NCBI RefSeq assembly: GCF_040939125.1
Contig: NZ_CP162495.1
Span: forward strand, 744,001 to 808,000
Origin: Clostridium sp. BJN0013
Lineage (GTDB): Bacteria > Bacillota > Clostridia > Clostridiales > Clostridiaceae
DNA: 64,000 nt
Reading direction: 5' to 3'
The translations under genes and the position numbers were made by a program. Below are positions 55,452-64,000 of this stretch, one piece after another. The notes beneath the pieces were generated by a model. That model worked only from the letters and a program-made list of their open reading frames with translations. It ran no database searches and was not told where the DNA came from. Each line of letters begins with the position of its first letter. Within the stretch, counting starts at the first letter, position 1.

Positions 55452-57632
55452 ATGTTGGAAAAATTAATGAGATTAATAGATGAAAATTGTAATAATATTG
55501 ATAAAAAAATGGTTAGAAAAGCATATTATTTTGCAGATGAAGCTCATAAAAAACAAAAAAGAGAATCTGGTGAGCCCTATATAATGCATCCTGTAGAAGT
55601 AGCTTGTATACTGGCAGAAATGGGAATGGATACAAGTACTATAGTAGCAGGATTACTTCACGATATAGTAGAGGATACCGAATTTAGTCGGGAAGATGTA
55701 AGTAGAGAATTTAGTGTGGAGGTTGCAAATTTAGTAGAAGGTGTTACTAAATTGGGAAAAATAGAGTATAAAACCAAGGAAGAACAGCAGGCGGATAATG
55801 TAAGAAAAATGCTTCTTGCCATGTCAGATGATATTAGAGTTATACTTATAAAGCTTGCAGATAGGTTGCATAATATGAGGACATTAAAATTTCTACCTGT
55901 AAAAAAACAAAAAGAAAAGGCAAAAGAAACCTTTGATATATACGCTCCTCTGGCATATAGATTGGGTATGTCTAAAATTAAATGGGAACTGGAGGATTTG
56001 GCTTTTAGATATATTAATCAAAATGAATACTATTTTATAGTTAGAAAAATTGCAGAAAAAAGGGTAGAGAGAGAAAAGTATATAGAACAGATAATAAAAC
56101 AGTTAAAAGAAAATATGGAAAAAGCAGGTATAAATACAGACATTGAAGGAAGACCCAAGCATTTTTACAGCATATATAGAAAAATGGTAAAGAAAAATAA
56201 AACCATAGATCAAATTTTTGATTTAACTGCAGTAAGGATTTTAGTAAGTACCATGAAGGATTGCTATGCTGCTCTTGGCATAGCACATACTATATATAAG
56301 CCTGTACCTGGAAGATTTAAAGATTATATTGCAATGCCAAAAGCAAATATGTATCAATCTTTGCATACTACAGTTATTGGTCCCCAGGGAAAACCTTTTG
56401 AAATACAGATAAGGACCTTTGAAATGCACAAAACTGCAGAATATGGTATAGCAGCCCATTGGAAATATAAAGAAGGGGTTGAGACTGCAGAGGATATAGA
56501 TAAAAAACTTACCTGGCTTAGGGAAATGCTGGAGTGGCAGAGAGAAACTTCAGATGCAGAAGAGTTTATGGAAAGATTTAAAATAGATTTATTTTCAGAT
56601 GAGGTATTTGTATTTACCCCAAAGGGTACTGTTATAAATCTGCCCTATGAAGCTACCCCTATAGATTTTGCCTATAAAATACACACTGATGTAGGAAATA
56701 GCTGTATAGGGGCTAAGGTTAGTGGGAAAATGGTTCCACTAGACTATCATCTTAAAACAGGAGAAATTGTGGAGATATTTGTATCAAATACCCCTAAGGG
56801 TCCAAGTATTGACTGGCTGAATATGGTTAAGAGCAATCAGGCAAAAAGCAAAATAAGGTCCTGGTTTAAAAAAGCCAGAAAAGAAGAAAATATAGTAAAA
56901 GGTAAAGAGCTTCTAGAAAGGGAGACAAAAAAACAGGGATACAACTTTGGGGAGATTGCAAAAAGGGAAATTATAGATGTTGTACTTAAAAGATACAATA
57001 TAAATTCTGTAGATGATCTTTATGCTTCTGTAGGAATTGGTGCTATAAATCCGTCTACTGTGGTTCTGAAGATGAAGGAAATGTATATAAATATTTCCAG
57101 ATCGGGCAATGAAGATTGGAGTGAGCTGGAAGATAAACTTAATAAATATTCAGATAAATCTACAGGTAAAAAAGTTAAAAAATCTCCTGGAGTAATTGTA
57201 AAGGGAGAAACCAATGTACTTGTTAGATTTGCAAAATGTTGTAATGCTGTACCGGGAGATTCTATAATAGGATATATAACTAAAGGCAGGGGAGTATCCA
57301 TTCATAGAAGAGATTGCAAAAATATGCAGCTGCCTTTAAAAAATAAAGATAATAAATTAATAGAAGTAACCTGGGGTAATCCTAAGGGGGCAGAGTATAT
57401 TACCGAGATTCAAATAAAAGCGGAAAATAGAGAAAGGCTTTTAGCTGAAATAGTAGAAATCATAAGTCAGAGCAATGCTACATTATATGCTATAAATACC
57501 AAACCCCCTAAAAATGGAATATCCATTATTAATATAAAGTTAAAAATATTAGATAGAGAAGACATTAAAGATGTAATAAAGAAACTTAGAAGAATAAAAG
57601 ATATTATTTATGCTTATAGGACAAAAAATTGA
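55452..57632 (+). CDS. relA: Bifunctional (p)ppGpp synthetase/hydrolase Rel
   Basis: A 726-residue stringent-response enzyme. Order: HD hydrolase (HPVEVACILAEMGMD, AGLLHDIVEDT), synthetase (EGRPKHFYSIYRKM, MYQSLHTTVIGPQGKPFEIQ), TGS (DLFSDEVFVFTPKGTVINLP), a zinc-finger-like CCNAVPGD part, and the C-terminal ACT domain (EITEIQIKAENRERLLAEIV-type). Both HD and synthetase residues look intact. The true ATG is at 55452 behind GGGAG, although the frame is open from 55431. Confidence 0.95.
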   Translation: MLEKLMRLIDENCNNIDKKMVRKAYYFADEAHKKQKRESGEPYIMHPVEVACILAEMGMDTSTIVAGLLHDIVEDTEFSREDVSREFSVEVANLVEGVTKLGKIEYKTKEEQQADNVRKMLLAMSDDIRVILIKLADRLHNMRTLKFLPVKKQKEKAKETFDIYAPLAYRLGMSKIKWELEDLAFRYINQNEYYFIVRKIAEKRVEREKYIEQIIKQLKENMEKAGINTDIEGRPKHFYSIYRKMVKKNKTIDQIFDLTAVRILVSTMKDCYAALGIAHTIYKPVPGRFKDYIAMPKANMYQSLHTTVIGPQGKPFEIQIRTFEMHKTAEYGIAAHWKYKEGVETAEDIDKKLTWLREMLEWQRETSDAEEFMERFKIDLFSDEVFVFTPKGTVINLPYEATPIDFAYKIHTDVGNSCIGAKVSGKMVPLDYHLKTGEIVEIFVSNTPKGPSIDWLNMVKSNQAKSKIRSWFKKARKEENIVKGKELLERETKKQGYNFGEIAKREIIDVVLKRYNINSVDDLYASVGIGAINPSTVVLKMKEMYINISRSGNEDWSELEDKLNKYSDKSTGKKVKKSPGVIVKGETNVLVRFAKCCNAVPGDSIIGYITKGRGVSIHRRDCKNMQLPLKNKDNKLIEVTWGNPKGAEYITEIQIKAENRERLLAEIVEIISQSNATLYAINTKPPKNGISIINIKLKILDREDIKDVIKKLRRIKDIIYAYRTKN

Positions 57633-57707
57633 TTGTTGAATCAACGGCTTTAAAACAAATGGTATTTTTGATGTTTATTTGAGGATAGCTTAAAGGGAGT
57701 GTTATGT

Positions 57708-58157
57708 ATGCGAGCAGTAGTTCAACGGGTAAAAAGATCCAAAGTTGAAGTAGATGGAAAAATTGTAGGTGAAATAGGAAAAGGATTAAATGTACTTTTG
57801 GGTATATCTGTAGAAGATAAAAAAGAGGATATATCCTATATGAAAGATAAAATATTAAATCTTAGAATATTTGAAGATGAAGAGGGAAAGCTTAATAAAT
57901 CTCTTCTGGATGTTCAAGGGGAATTACTTATAATTTCTCAGTTTACGTTATATGGAGATTGCAGAAGAGGTAGAAGACCCAGTTTTATAAAGGCTTTAGG
58001 GGGAGAAGAGGCCCAGATTATCTATAATGAATTTGTAGATCAGTGTAAGGATTTAGTGAATAATGTTCAAACGGGAGAATTTGGAGCAGATATGCTGGTT
58101 GCCATAGAAAATGATGGCCCGGTAACTATTATGATAGACAGTGAGAAAACTTTTTAA
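57708..58157 (+). CDS. dtd: D-aminoacyl-tRNA deacylase
   Basis: A 149-residue enzyme that removes D-amino acids from tRNA. Motifs: [38 protein letters not shown] (with the SQF motif) and [19 protein letters not shown] (with the Gly-cisPro-type NDGPVT). The ATG at 57708, behind GGGAG, is preferred over an upstream ATG at 57699. relA-dtd-MBL-hemZ-hisS-aspS form one run. Confidence 0.95.
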   Translation: MRAVVQRVKRSKVEVDGKIVGEIGKGLNVLLGISVEDKKEDISYMKDKILNLRIFEDEEGKLNKSLLDVQGELLIISQFTLYGDCRRGRRPSFIKALGGEEAQIIYNEFVDQCKDLVNNVQTGEFGADMLVAIENDGPVTIMIDSEKTF

Positions 58158-58238
58158 CAAGACTATATGTTATTAATTAAAATTTAAGAAGCAGTGTAAA
58201 AAACTTTACACTAACTAATATTTTAGGGAGGTATATTT

Positions 58239-58838
58239 ATGAAAATAAAGAGTTTGACTGTAGGAAATTATGGAACTAATTGCTATATATTAATAGATGA
58301 GGGCAGCTTGCAATGTGTGGTAATCGATCCAGGTGGAGATGCCTCGCAGATAATAAAAGCTGTAGATGATTCAAAATGTGAAGTGAAATATATACTGCTG
58401 ACCCATGGACATATAGACCATACAGGTGCCGTAGTGGAAATAAAAAATAAATATAATGCCCCGGTAGCAATAAATGAGAAGGACTATAAAATGGTACAGC
58501 AGGGAGCTTTCATATATGGAAATATAGGAAATGAAGCTCCCCTTTATATTAAAGACAATCAAATATTTGAAATTGGAAATATAAAGCTAAAGGCTGTTTA
58601 TACACCAGGACATACTCCGGGAGGTGTAAGTTTTTTAACAGACAAAGTAATATTTTCAGGGGATACACTTTTTCAAGGTTCCATTGGAAGAACTGATTTT
58701 CCAGGGGGAGATTTTAAAACAATTATAGATAGTATAAAAACTAAAATTATGGTTTTACCGGATGAAACTGTAGTATTATCAGGTCATGGTCCTAAAACTT
58801 TTGTAGGAGAGGAAAAAATGCATAATCCATTTCTGTAG
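58239..58838 (+). CDS. MBL-fold hydrolase (glyoxalase II-like, YqgX type)
   Basis: A 199-residue metallo-hydrolase with the metal motif LTHGHIDHTGAV, VIDPGGD near the N-terminus, TPGHTPGGVSF, and FSGDTLFQGSIGRTDFPGGD. Ends with SGHGPKTFVGEEKMHNPFL. It fits the GloB-like group common between dtd and hemZ in Firmicutes. True glyoxalase II activity is not proven. RBS AGGGAGG. Confidence 0.9.
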   Translation: MKIKSLTVGNYGTNCYILIDEGSLQCVVIDPGGDASQIIKAVDDSKCEVKYILLTHGHIDHTGAVVEIKNKYNAPVAINEKDYKMVQQGAFIYGNIGNEAPLYIKDNQIFEIGNIKLKAVYTPGHTPGGVSFLTDKVIFSGDTLFQGSIGRTDFPGGDFKTIIDSIKTKIMVLPDETVVLSGHGPKTFVGEEKMHNPFL

Positions 58839-58887
58839 TTATTTTAAGTTTTAGCTATTATCTGTATAGGTTTGAAGGGGGCTTAAA

Positions 58888-60336
58888 ATGACTTTTGTGG
58901 AAGTAAAAGTTAAATTAAATTGCCAGAAGCATAGATATCATATTTTTCAAATAATCAATCTGTTCTATGAATTTTCACATATAATTTTTGTAGAAGAGGA
59001 TAACTGGGATTTTAATATAGAAATATTAAAAAATAAGGTTATAATAAAGCATGACAATGAGACCTATGAAGCTGAGTTTGAAAGCTGCTTAAAAGAGAAG
59101 GAGAATATAAGAAAGATAATATTTCTATATTTTAGTAATATAGTTCACAAAAAATTGCCTTGGGGAACTTTGATTGGCATAAGACCAAGTAAAATAGCAC
59201 TGGAACTTATAGAAAAAGGGGAAAATTATGAAGGTATAATTGAATACTTTCGTAATCATTTTTGTTGTGAAAGTCGCAAAGCAGAACTTTGCATAAATGT
59301 AGCAATGAAAGAAAAAAATCTGGTGAATACATGTAGCAGGAATATAAGTGTGTACGTAGGCATGCCCTTTTGTCCTACTAAATGTCTTTACTGTTCTTTT
59401 ACTTCCAATCCTATTGAAAGCTTCAAAGATTTAGTAGAGCCTTACATTGAAAGTTTAATTTATGAAATAAGGCAGATCTCAAGATATATTAAAAAAAATC
59501 AATTGAATATAGAGTGTATATATTTTGGAGGAGGTACTCCTACTTCCGTTGATGATGAAAAATTTGAAAAAATAATCCGTGAAATATATAATAGTTTTGT
59601 ATATGGCTATAAAGTAAAAGAGTTTAATGTAGAATGTGGAAGACCTGACAGTATAACTTTAAATAAACTGGAAATCATGAAAAGATATAAAGTGAACAGG
59701 ATAAGCATAAATCCACAAACTATGAATGACAGTACCCTTAAGTTTATAGGAAGAAACCATAGGGTGAGAGATATAAAAGAAAAATTTTATATGGCAAAAA
59801 AGTGTGGATTTAACAATATAAATATGGATATAATTGTGGGGCTTCCCGGTGAAGGATTGAAACATATAGATAAAACCTGTAGTGAAATAGAAAAACTTTC
59901 TCCGGATAGTTTAACAGTACATGGCATGTCTATAAAAAGAGGATCCAGACTTTATGAGAATATAGTAAACAATGTGAAGTATTCCATTTCAGATGCTGAA
60001 CAGTTAAATTTTATGTATGAAAGAACAGCTCAGGCTGCTAAAGCTTTAAATATGGAACCTTACTATTTATACAGGCAAAAAAATATGGTAGGCAATATGG
60101 AAAATATAGGATATGCTGCAAACAATAAATTTGGACTCTATAATATAGAGATGATTGAAGAAAGACAGACTATAATAGGCTGTGGTGCTGATGCTGTTAC
60201 CAAGGTAGTATTTTTAGATGAGAATAGATTGGAAAGACATGCAAATGTAAAAGATATAAAAGTATATATAAATAGGACAGAGGAAATGGCAGAGAAAAAA
60301 ATAATGCTTTTAAATACCCTCTATGGAAATTTTTAA
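58888..60336 (+). CDS. hemZ: HemZ-type coproporphyrinogen dehydrogenase (radical SAM)
   Basis: A 482-residue radical SAM protein. An N-terminal ~150-residue part (GIRPSKIALELIEKG) precedes the cluster motif CPTKCLYCSF and IYFGGGTPTSVDDEK, VECGRPDSITLNKLEI, NMDIIVGLPGE. The length and N-terminal extension fit HemZ rather than HemN/HemW. Bacillus HemZ is linked to anaerobic haem synthesis, but many heme-free clostridia keep it, so the reaction here is uncertain. Confidence 0.88.
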   Translation: MTFVEVKVKLNCQKHRYHIFQIINLFYEFSHIIFVEEDNWDFNIEILKNKVIIKHDNETYEAEFESCLKEKENIRKIIFLYFSNIVHKKLPWGTLIGIRPSKIALELIEKGENYEGIIEYFRNHFCCESRKAELCINVAMKEKNLVNTCSRNISVYVGMPFCPTKCLYCSFTSNPIESFKDLVEPYIESLIYEIRQISRYIKKNQLNIECIYFGGGTPTSVDDEKFEKIIREIYNSFVYGYKVKEFNVECGRPDSITLNKLEIMKRYKVNRISINPQTMNDSTLKFIGRNHRVRDIKEKFYMAKKCGFNNINMDIIVGLPGEGLKHIDKTCSEIEKLSPDSLTVHGMSIKRGSRLYENIVNNVKYSISDAEQLNFMYERTAQAAKALNMEPYYLYRQKNMVGNMENIGYAANNKFGLYNIEMIEERQTIIGCGADAVTKVVFLDENRLERHANVKDIKVYINRTEEMAEKKIMLLNTLYGNF

Positions 60337-60380
60337 GCTCGATAATTAAACCAAAAAATTTAGGAAGGAAGTAAATAATT

Positions 60381-61631
60381 ATGGCTATACAAGCACCCAA
60401 AGGTACAAAAGATATATTACCTACGGAGTCTTATAAGTGGCATTATTTAGAGAACAAATTTAAAAATATAGCTGATTCTTATGGATATAGAGAAATAAGG
60501 ACCCCTGTATTTGAATATACAGAACTTTTTCAAAGGGGAGTAGGCGAGACTACCGATGTAGTACAAAAAGAGATGTATACCTTTGAAGATAGGGCAGGCA
60601 GAAGTCTTACATTGAAACCGGAAGGTACATCCCCTGCAGTAAGGGCTTTTGTAGAAGGCAGTTTGTACAATGAAGTACAGCCTACAAAATTATTTTATTT
60701 TACACCAGTCTTAAGATATGAAAATGTTCAAAAAGGAAGACTTAGAGAACATCATCAGTTTGGCATAGAGGCTTTTGGCTCCTGGGAGGCTTCATTGGAT
60801 GCAGAAGTAATAAGTCTGGCCATGAGAATTTATAAAGAACTTGGGGTAGACGGAATAGAACTGAATATAAACAGTATAGGTTGTTCTAAATGCAGAAAAG
60901 AATATAATGATATATTGAAAGCTTTCTTATCTGAACAATATGACAATATATGTGATACTTGTAAGACCAGGTTTCATAAAAATCCTATGAGAATATTGGA
61001 TTGCAAGGTAGAAAGCTGCAGGCAAATAGTTAAAGATGCACCTTTGATGCTTCACCACTTATGCCCTGAGTGCAGGGAGCATTTTGAAGGTCTTAAGATA
61101 TATCTTGAAGGTCTTGGAATAGAATATAAGATAAATCCTTTAATAGTAAGAGGACTTGACTATTACAGTAAAACTGTATTTGAAATAATTGATAAGAATA
61201 TAACCATATGCGGTGGGGGAAGATATGATTACTTAATAGAAGAAGTGGGAGGACCTAAAATGCCTGCGGTAGGATTTGGTATGGGAATAGAAAGAACACT
61301 TCTTACACTCAGTGAAAATGGCATAAAAATACCCAAACTTCCCTATATAGATTTATATATTGGAACTATAGGGGATAAAGCAAAAATAAAGGCTTTCAGT
61401 CTGGTGAACAAATTAAGGGAAAAAAATTTAAGATGTGAATATGACCATATGAGTAGAAGTGTAAAAGCAGAAATGAAATATGCCAATAAGATAAATGCAA
61501 GGTTCACAGTTATATTGGGGGAAAATGAAATTGAATCCGGTATTGCTAAATTCAAGAGAATGGAAGATGGGCAGCAGTTTGAGATCAATTTAGAAGATTT
61601 AAATGCAATTTTAAGTTTAACAAAGATATAG
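60381..61631 (+). CDS. hisS: Histidyl-tRNA synthetase
   Basis: A 416-residue class II synthetase. Starts [16 protein letters not shown]; motif 2 region [19 protein letters not shown]; histidine-A loop [14 protein letters not shown]; motif 3 [15 protein letters not shown]-terminal anticodon domain. Ribosome binding site AGGAAGG. No T-box leader precedes it: only 44 bp separate it from hemZ. Confidence 0.96.
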   Translation: MAIQAPKGTKDILPTESYKWHYLENKFKNIADSYGYREIRTPVFEYTELFQRGVGETTDVVQKEMYTFEDRAGRSLTLKPEGTSPAVRAFVEGSLYNEVQPTKLFYFTPVLRYENVQKGRLREHHQFGIEAFGSWEASLDAEVISLAMRIYKELGVDGIELNINSIGCSKCRKEYNDILKAFLSEQYDNICDTCKTRFHKNPMRILDCKVESCRQIVKDAPLMLHHLCPECREHFEGLKIYLEGLGIEYKINPLIVRGLDYYSKTVFEIIDKNITICGGGRYDYLIEEVGGPKMPAVGFGMGIERTLLTLSENGIKIPKLPYIDLYIGTIGDKAKIKAFSLVNKLREKNLRCEYDHMSRSVKAEMKYANKINARFTVILGENEIESGIAKFKRMEDGQQFEINLEDLNAILSLTKI

Positions 61632-61715
61632 TTTGTAAGACTTGAAGTACTCAAATAATAATAGGATAGGAGTTGAAAATCTATTATGTGCTTAAGTATA
61701 TAATGGAGATATAAT

Positions 61716-63488
61716 ATGGGAGAAGAATTAAAAGGACTTAAGAGAACCTATATGTGTGGTGAATTAACAGAAAAAAACATAGGTGATAAAATTACTGTCA
61801 TGGGTTGGGTTCAGAGAAAGAGAAATTTGGGAGGTCTTGTATTTGTAGATTTAAGAGACAGGACAGGAATACTTCAAATAGTATTTGGGGAAAAAATAGA
61901 TAAAGAGGCCTTTGAAAAATCAGATAGTGTAAAATCAGAATACTGTATAGCAGCGGTGGGAACTATTGTAAAAAGGGAATCCCCTAATATGGAAATCCCA
62001 ACAGGAATGATAGAGTTAAAAGGGGAATATATAAGAATATTTTCAGAGTCGGAAACTCCCCCGATATACATAAAGGAAAATCTGGATGCGGCTGAAAATA
62101 TAAGGCTTAAGTATAGATATCTTGATTTAAGAAGACCGGATATGCAAAGAATATTTATGTTAAGGCATAAAACTGCCAAAGTTATAAGGGATTTTCTAGA
62201 TGAACAGGGATTCTTGGAAATAGAAACTCCTATACTTGGGAAAAGTACTCCAGAAGGTGCCAGAGATTATCTTGTACCCAGCAGAAATTATAAGGGAAAA
62301 TATTATGCCCTTCCTCAATCACCTCAGTTATTTAAACAGCTGTTAATGGTTTCCGGGTATGACAGATATTTTCAAATAGCAAAGTGTTTTAGAGATGAGG
62401 ATTTAAGAGCCAACAGGCAGCCGGAATTTACTCAGGTAGACATGGAAATTTCCTTTGTAGACCAGGAAGAAGTAATGGAATTGAATGAGAGACTACTTCA
62501 AAGGGTATTTAAACAGATATTGGATGTGGATATAAAACTTCCTATAGAAAGAATGACTTATAAGACTGCCATGGATAAATATGGAAGTGATAAGCCGGAT
62601 TTGAGATTTGGCATGGAGATAAATGATATAAGTCAAATTGTTAAAGGTGTGGATTTTAAAGTATTCCAAAGTGCATTGGAAAAAGGAGGCTCTGTAAGGG
62701 CCATAAAAGTTTCTGGTTCTGCTTCTATGGGAAGAAAACAAATAGATAAGCTGGTTGAATTTGTAAAAACCTATGGTGCCTCAGGACTTATATGGATGGC
62801 ATATAAAAAAGAAGGAATTAAGTGCTCCATATCAAAGTTTTTGACAGAAGAAGATACCCGGAATATATTAAATAAAATGGAAGCGTCTGAAGGAGATTTA
62901 ATATTAATAGTAGCAGATAAAAATAAAGTTGTACTTGAAAGCCTGGGTGCCCTTAGAATTCACATGGCTAAACAAACCGGCATACTGGAAGAAAATAATG
63001 ATTTTAAATTTGTATGGATAACAGAATTTCCTCTTTTATCTTATAATGAAGAGGAAAATAGATATCAGGCAGAACATCATCCTTTTGTCATGCCTATGGA
63101 CGAAGACATACAGTATCTGCAAAGTAACCCGGAAAAAGTAAGGGCCAAGGCCTATGACATAGTGTTAAATGGAGAAGAACTAGGTGGAGGAAGTATAAGA
63201 ATACATGATACAAAACTTCAGGAGAAAATGTTTCAGGCAATTGGTATTACAAAAGAGACTGCCTGGGATAAATTTGGATATTTCTTGGAAGCTCTTAAAT
63301 TTGGTCCACCACCTCATGGAGGACTTGCTTATGGATTTGACAGAATGATAATGTTTTTAGCTAAAACAGATAATATCAAAGATGTTATAGCTTTTCCTAA
63401 AAACCAAAATGCATTTTGTCCATTGACAGAAGCACCAAATGTAGTAGATAAATCCCAGTTAAAAGATTTAGGAATAGAAATATCATAA
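61716..63488 (+). CDS. aspS: Aspartyl-tRNA synthetase
   Basis: A 590-residue class II synthetase of the long bacterial type: N-terminal OB anticodon domain (VMGWVQRKRNLGGLVFVDLR), motif 1 and flipping loop region with QSPQLFKQLLMVSGYDRYFQ, motif 2 FRDEDLRANRQPEF, GAD insertion domain, and motif 3 GLAYGFDRMIMFL. Whether it is discriminating or also charges tRNA-Asn depends on residues I cannot judge. The ribosome binding site is weak (GGAG 9 bp before the ATG). A structured RNA follows. Confidence 0.95.
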   Translation: MGEELKGLKRTYMCGELTEKNIGDKITVMGWVQRKRNLGGLVFVDLRDRTGILQIVFGEKIDKEAFEKSDSVKSEYCIAAVGTIVKRESPNMEIPTGMIELKGEYIRIFSESETPPIYIKENLDAAENIRLKYRYLDLRRPDMQRIFMLRHKTAKVIRDFLDEQGFLEIETPILGKSTPEGARDYLVPSRNYKGKYYALPQSPQLFKQLLMVSGYDRYFQIAKCFRDEDLRANRQPEFTQVDMEISFVDQEEVMELNERLLQRVFKQILDVDIKLPIERMTYKTAMDKYGSDKPDLRFGMEINDISQIVKGVDFKVFQSALEKGGSVRAIKVSGSASMGRKQIDKLVEFVKTYGASGLIWMAYKKEGIKCSISKFLTEEDTRNILNKMEASEGDLILIVADKNKVVLESLGALRIHMAKQTGILEENNDFKFVWITEFPLLSYNEEENRYQAEHHPFVMPMDEDIQYLQSNPEKVRAKAYDIVLNGEELGGGSIRIHDTKLQEKMFQAIGITKETAWDKFGYFLEALKFGPPPHGGLAYGFDRMIMFLAKTDNIKDVIAFPKNQNAFCPLTEAPNVVDKSQLKDLGIEIS

Positions 63489-63556
63489 TACCAAAATATT
63501 TTTTAATTTACAGTTAAATTAATATACATACTAAAGATAAATTTAAAAAAATGTAG

Positions 63557-63562
63557 TATAAT
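63557..63562 (+). promoter_or_regulatory. Possible -10 element before the 6S-like RNA
   Basis: A TATAAT preceded by no clear -35 lies about 66 bp before the first RNA helix. It may serve the RNA or be chance in AT-rich DNA. Confidence 0.3.
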
Positions 63563-63619
63563 AGTATTATAAGATAACTTCTATTGTAGTTGAAAGTTGA
63601 AAATTTCATAAAAATATGT

Positions 63620-63800
63620 ATTAATTTCCTACTGTGTACGGGGAATGAGTTAATGTTGGCTGAACATTTTATAAAGGGGAATCCAACTCTTTTTGTGGAA
63701 TGAAACTCAATTTATTTTGGGCACAAGAAGCAAAAAGGAGATGCCCACCTGTTAAGAGCGGGTTCAATATAACTTATTCTGCGGCATGGTGGGGTTTTAT
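63620..63800 (+). ncRNA. ssrS: 6S RNA candidate
   Basis: The ends pair well: CCTACTGTG (63628-63636) with CATGGTGGG (63785-63793), then GAATGAGTTA (63643-63652) with TAACTTATTC (63770-63779), separated by an internal loop containing TGCGG on the 3' side. The position right after aspS matches 6S-1 RNA of Bacillus (aspS-bsrA-yrvM, from memory). Inner hairpins include AATGTT/AACATT and GGGCA/TGCCC. The inner part looks more branched than textbook 6S, so another structured RNA is possible. Ends are approximate. Confidence 0.5.
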
Positions 63801-63819
63801 TTTAGTTAAGAAGTAAGAG

Positions 63820-63966
63820 TTAAGAGTGAAAAGTGAAGGTGAATTTTTCTCTACTTTGTTATGAAAAATTCTAAATTAAGGTTTATTGAAGCAAAGTTTC
63901 AATAGTATTGCATAGGTTTTCCTCAGTTTTAACTGAAGAAAACCAACCATAACTTTTCACTTTTAA
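63820..63966 (+). repeat. Multi-hairpin inverted-repeat element
   Basis: Outer arms of 15 nt (63820-63834 and 63952-63966, TTAAGAGTGAAAAGT type, one G-T pair) enclose two strong hairpins: GAATTTTTC/GAAAAATTC (63841-63871) and GGTTTTC/GAAAACC (63915-63944). A third, smaller one (TTGAA/TTCAA) lies between. The arms are built of 7-nt units like the other heptamer repeats. It fills the gap between the RNA and the next gene. Confidence 0.6.
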
Positions 63967-63997
63967 CCCATAACTTTTAATAAGAGGAGATGACAGC

Positions 63998-64000
63998 ATG
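63998..64000 (+). CDS. Start codon of the next gene, rest outside the window
   Basis: AAGAGGAG ends about 8 bp before an ATG that forms the last three bases of the window. Only the start is visible, so the product cannot be named. Confidence 0.5.

Noticed and set aside
60337-60380. T-box or amino acid riboswitch before hisS and aspS
   Set aside because: The gaps (44 and 84 bp) are too short and lack the conserved T-box sequence.

Overview
The window is a 64 kb stretch of an AT-rich, spore-forming, Gram-positive genome. The gene content (spoIIAA-spoIIAB-sigF, a pdaA-like gene, a SCIFF peptide with its radical SAM maturase, the ruvAB-queA-tgt-yajC and secDF-apt-relA-dtd-hemZ-hisS-aspS runs) and the strong purine-rich ribosome binding sites point to Clostridium in the strict sense. 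A C. kluyveri/C. ljungdahlii-like species is my guess, not something the sequence proves.

Layout. 1-5.5 kb: the end of mutS2, a DUF523 gene, a divergent Orn/Lys/Arg decarboxylase, a phosphosugar mutase and a TPR protein. 5.5-28.2 kb: a large surface-polysaccharide locus on the + strand, with galU, a CapD/PglF-type dehydratase, glycosyltransferases, two Wzy/WaaL-type membrane proteins, two acyltransferases, two MurJ/MviN-type flippases, a lone sugar-binding lipoprotein, a Wbp-type UDP-amino-sugar acid pathway (dehydrogenase, oxidoreductase, acetyltransferase, 2-epimerase), a WcaJ-type initiating phosphosugar transferase and a TagA/WecG-type transferase. 28.3-36.9 kb: pdaA-like deacetylase, an orphan adenine methyltransferase that closely resembles C. 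difficile CamA, spermidine synthase, the spoIIA operon behind a clear sigma-H-type promoter, and a class A penicillin-binding protein. 37-45 kb: an HflX GTPase with a RadC/JAB-like N-terminal domain, a nucleotidyltransferase, a MocR-type regulator, a YigZ protein, YebC, a secreted ComEC-like hydrolase and a BofC-like protein. 45-63.5 kb: a conserved housekeeping block in which the SCIFF ranthipeptide system sits between yajC and secDF, and in which the usual recJ position holds a short DHH protein with its metal-binding motifs substituted. 63.5-64 kb: a structured RNA candidate (6S-like) after aspS, a multi-hairpin element, and the start codon of the next gene.

How the genes work together. 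The mutase and GalU supply UDP-glucose; the Wbp-type enzymes make an N-acetylated amino-sugar acid donor; WcaJ starts lipid-linked synthesis, the glycosyltransferases and TagA/WecG extend it, the acyltransferases decorate it, MurJ-type proteins flip it, and the polymerase/ligase proteins assemble it. The adjoining methyltransferase, spoIIA operon and pdaA are, by homology, sporulation-linked.

Most unusual signals: (i) a roughly 197-nt intergenic element present in two near-complete copies and one truncated copy, with paired changes that support helices and a pseudoknot; (ii) the CamA-like orphan methyltransferase; (iii) the motif-substituted DHH protein; (iv) the RadC-like domain on HflX; (v) two genes whose only sensible start codon is ATT; (vi) heptanucleotide tandem repeats scattered between genes. 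All calls come from reading the sequence by eye and from memory of protein families; no search was run.
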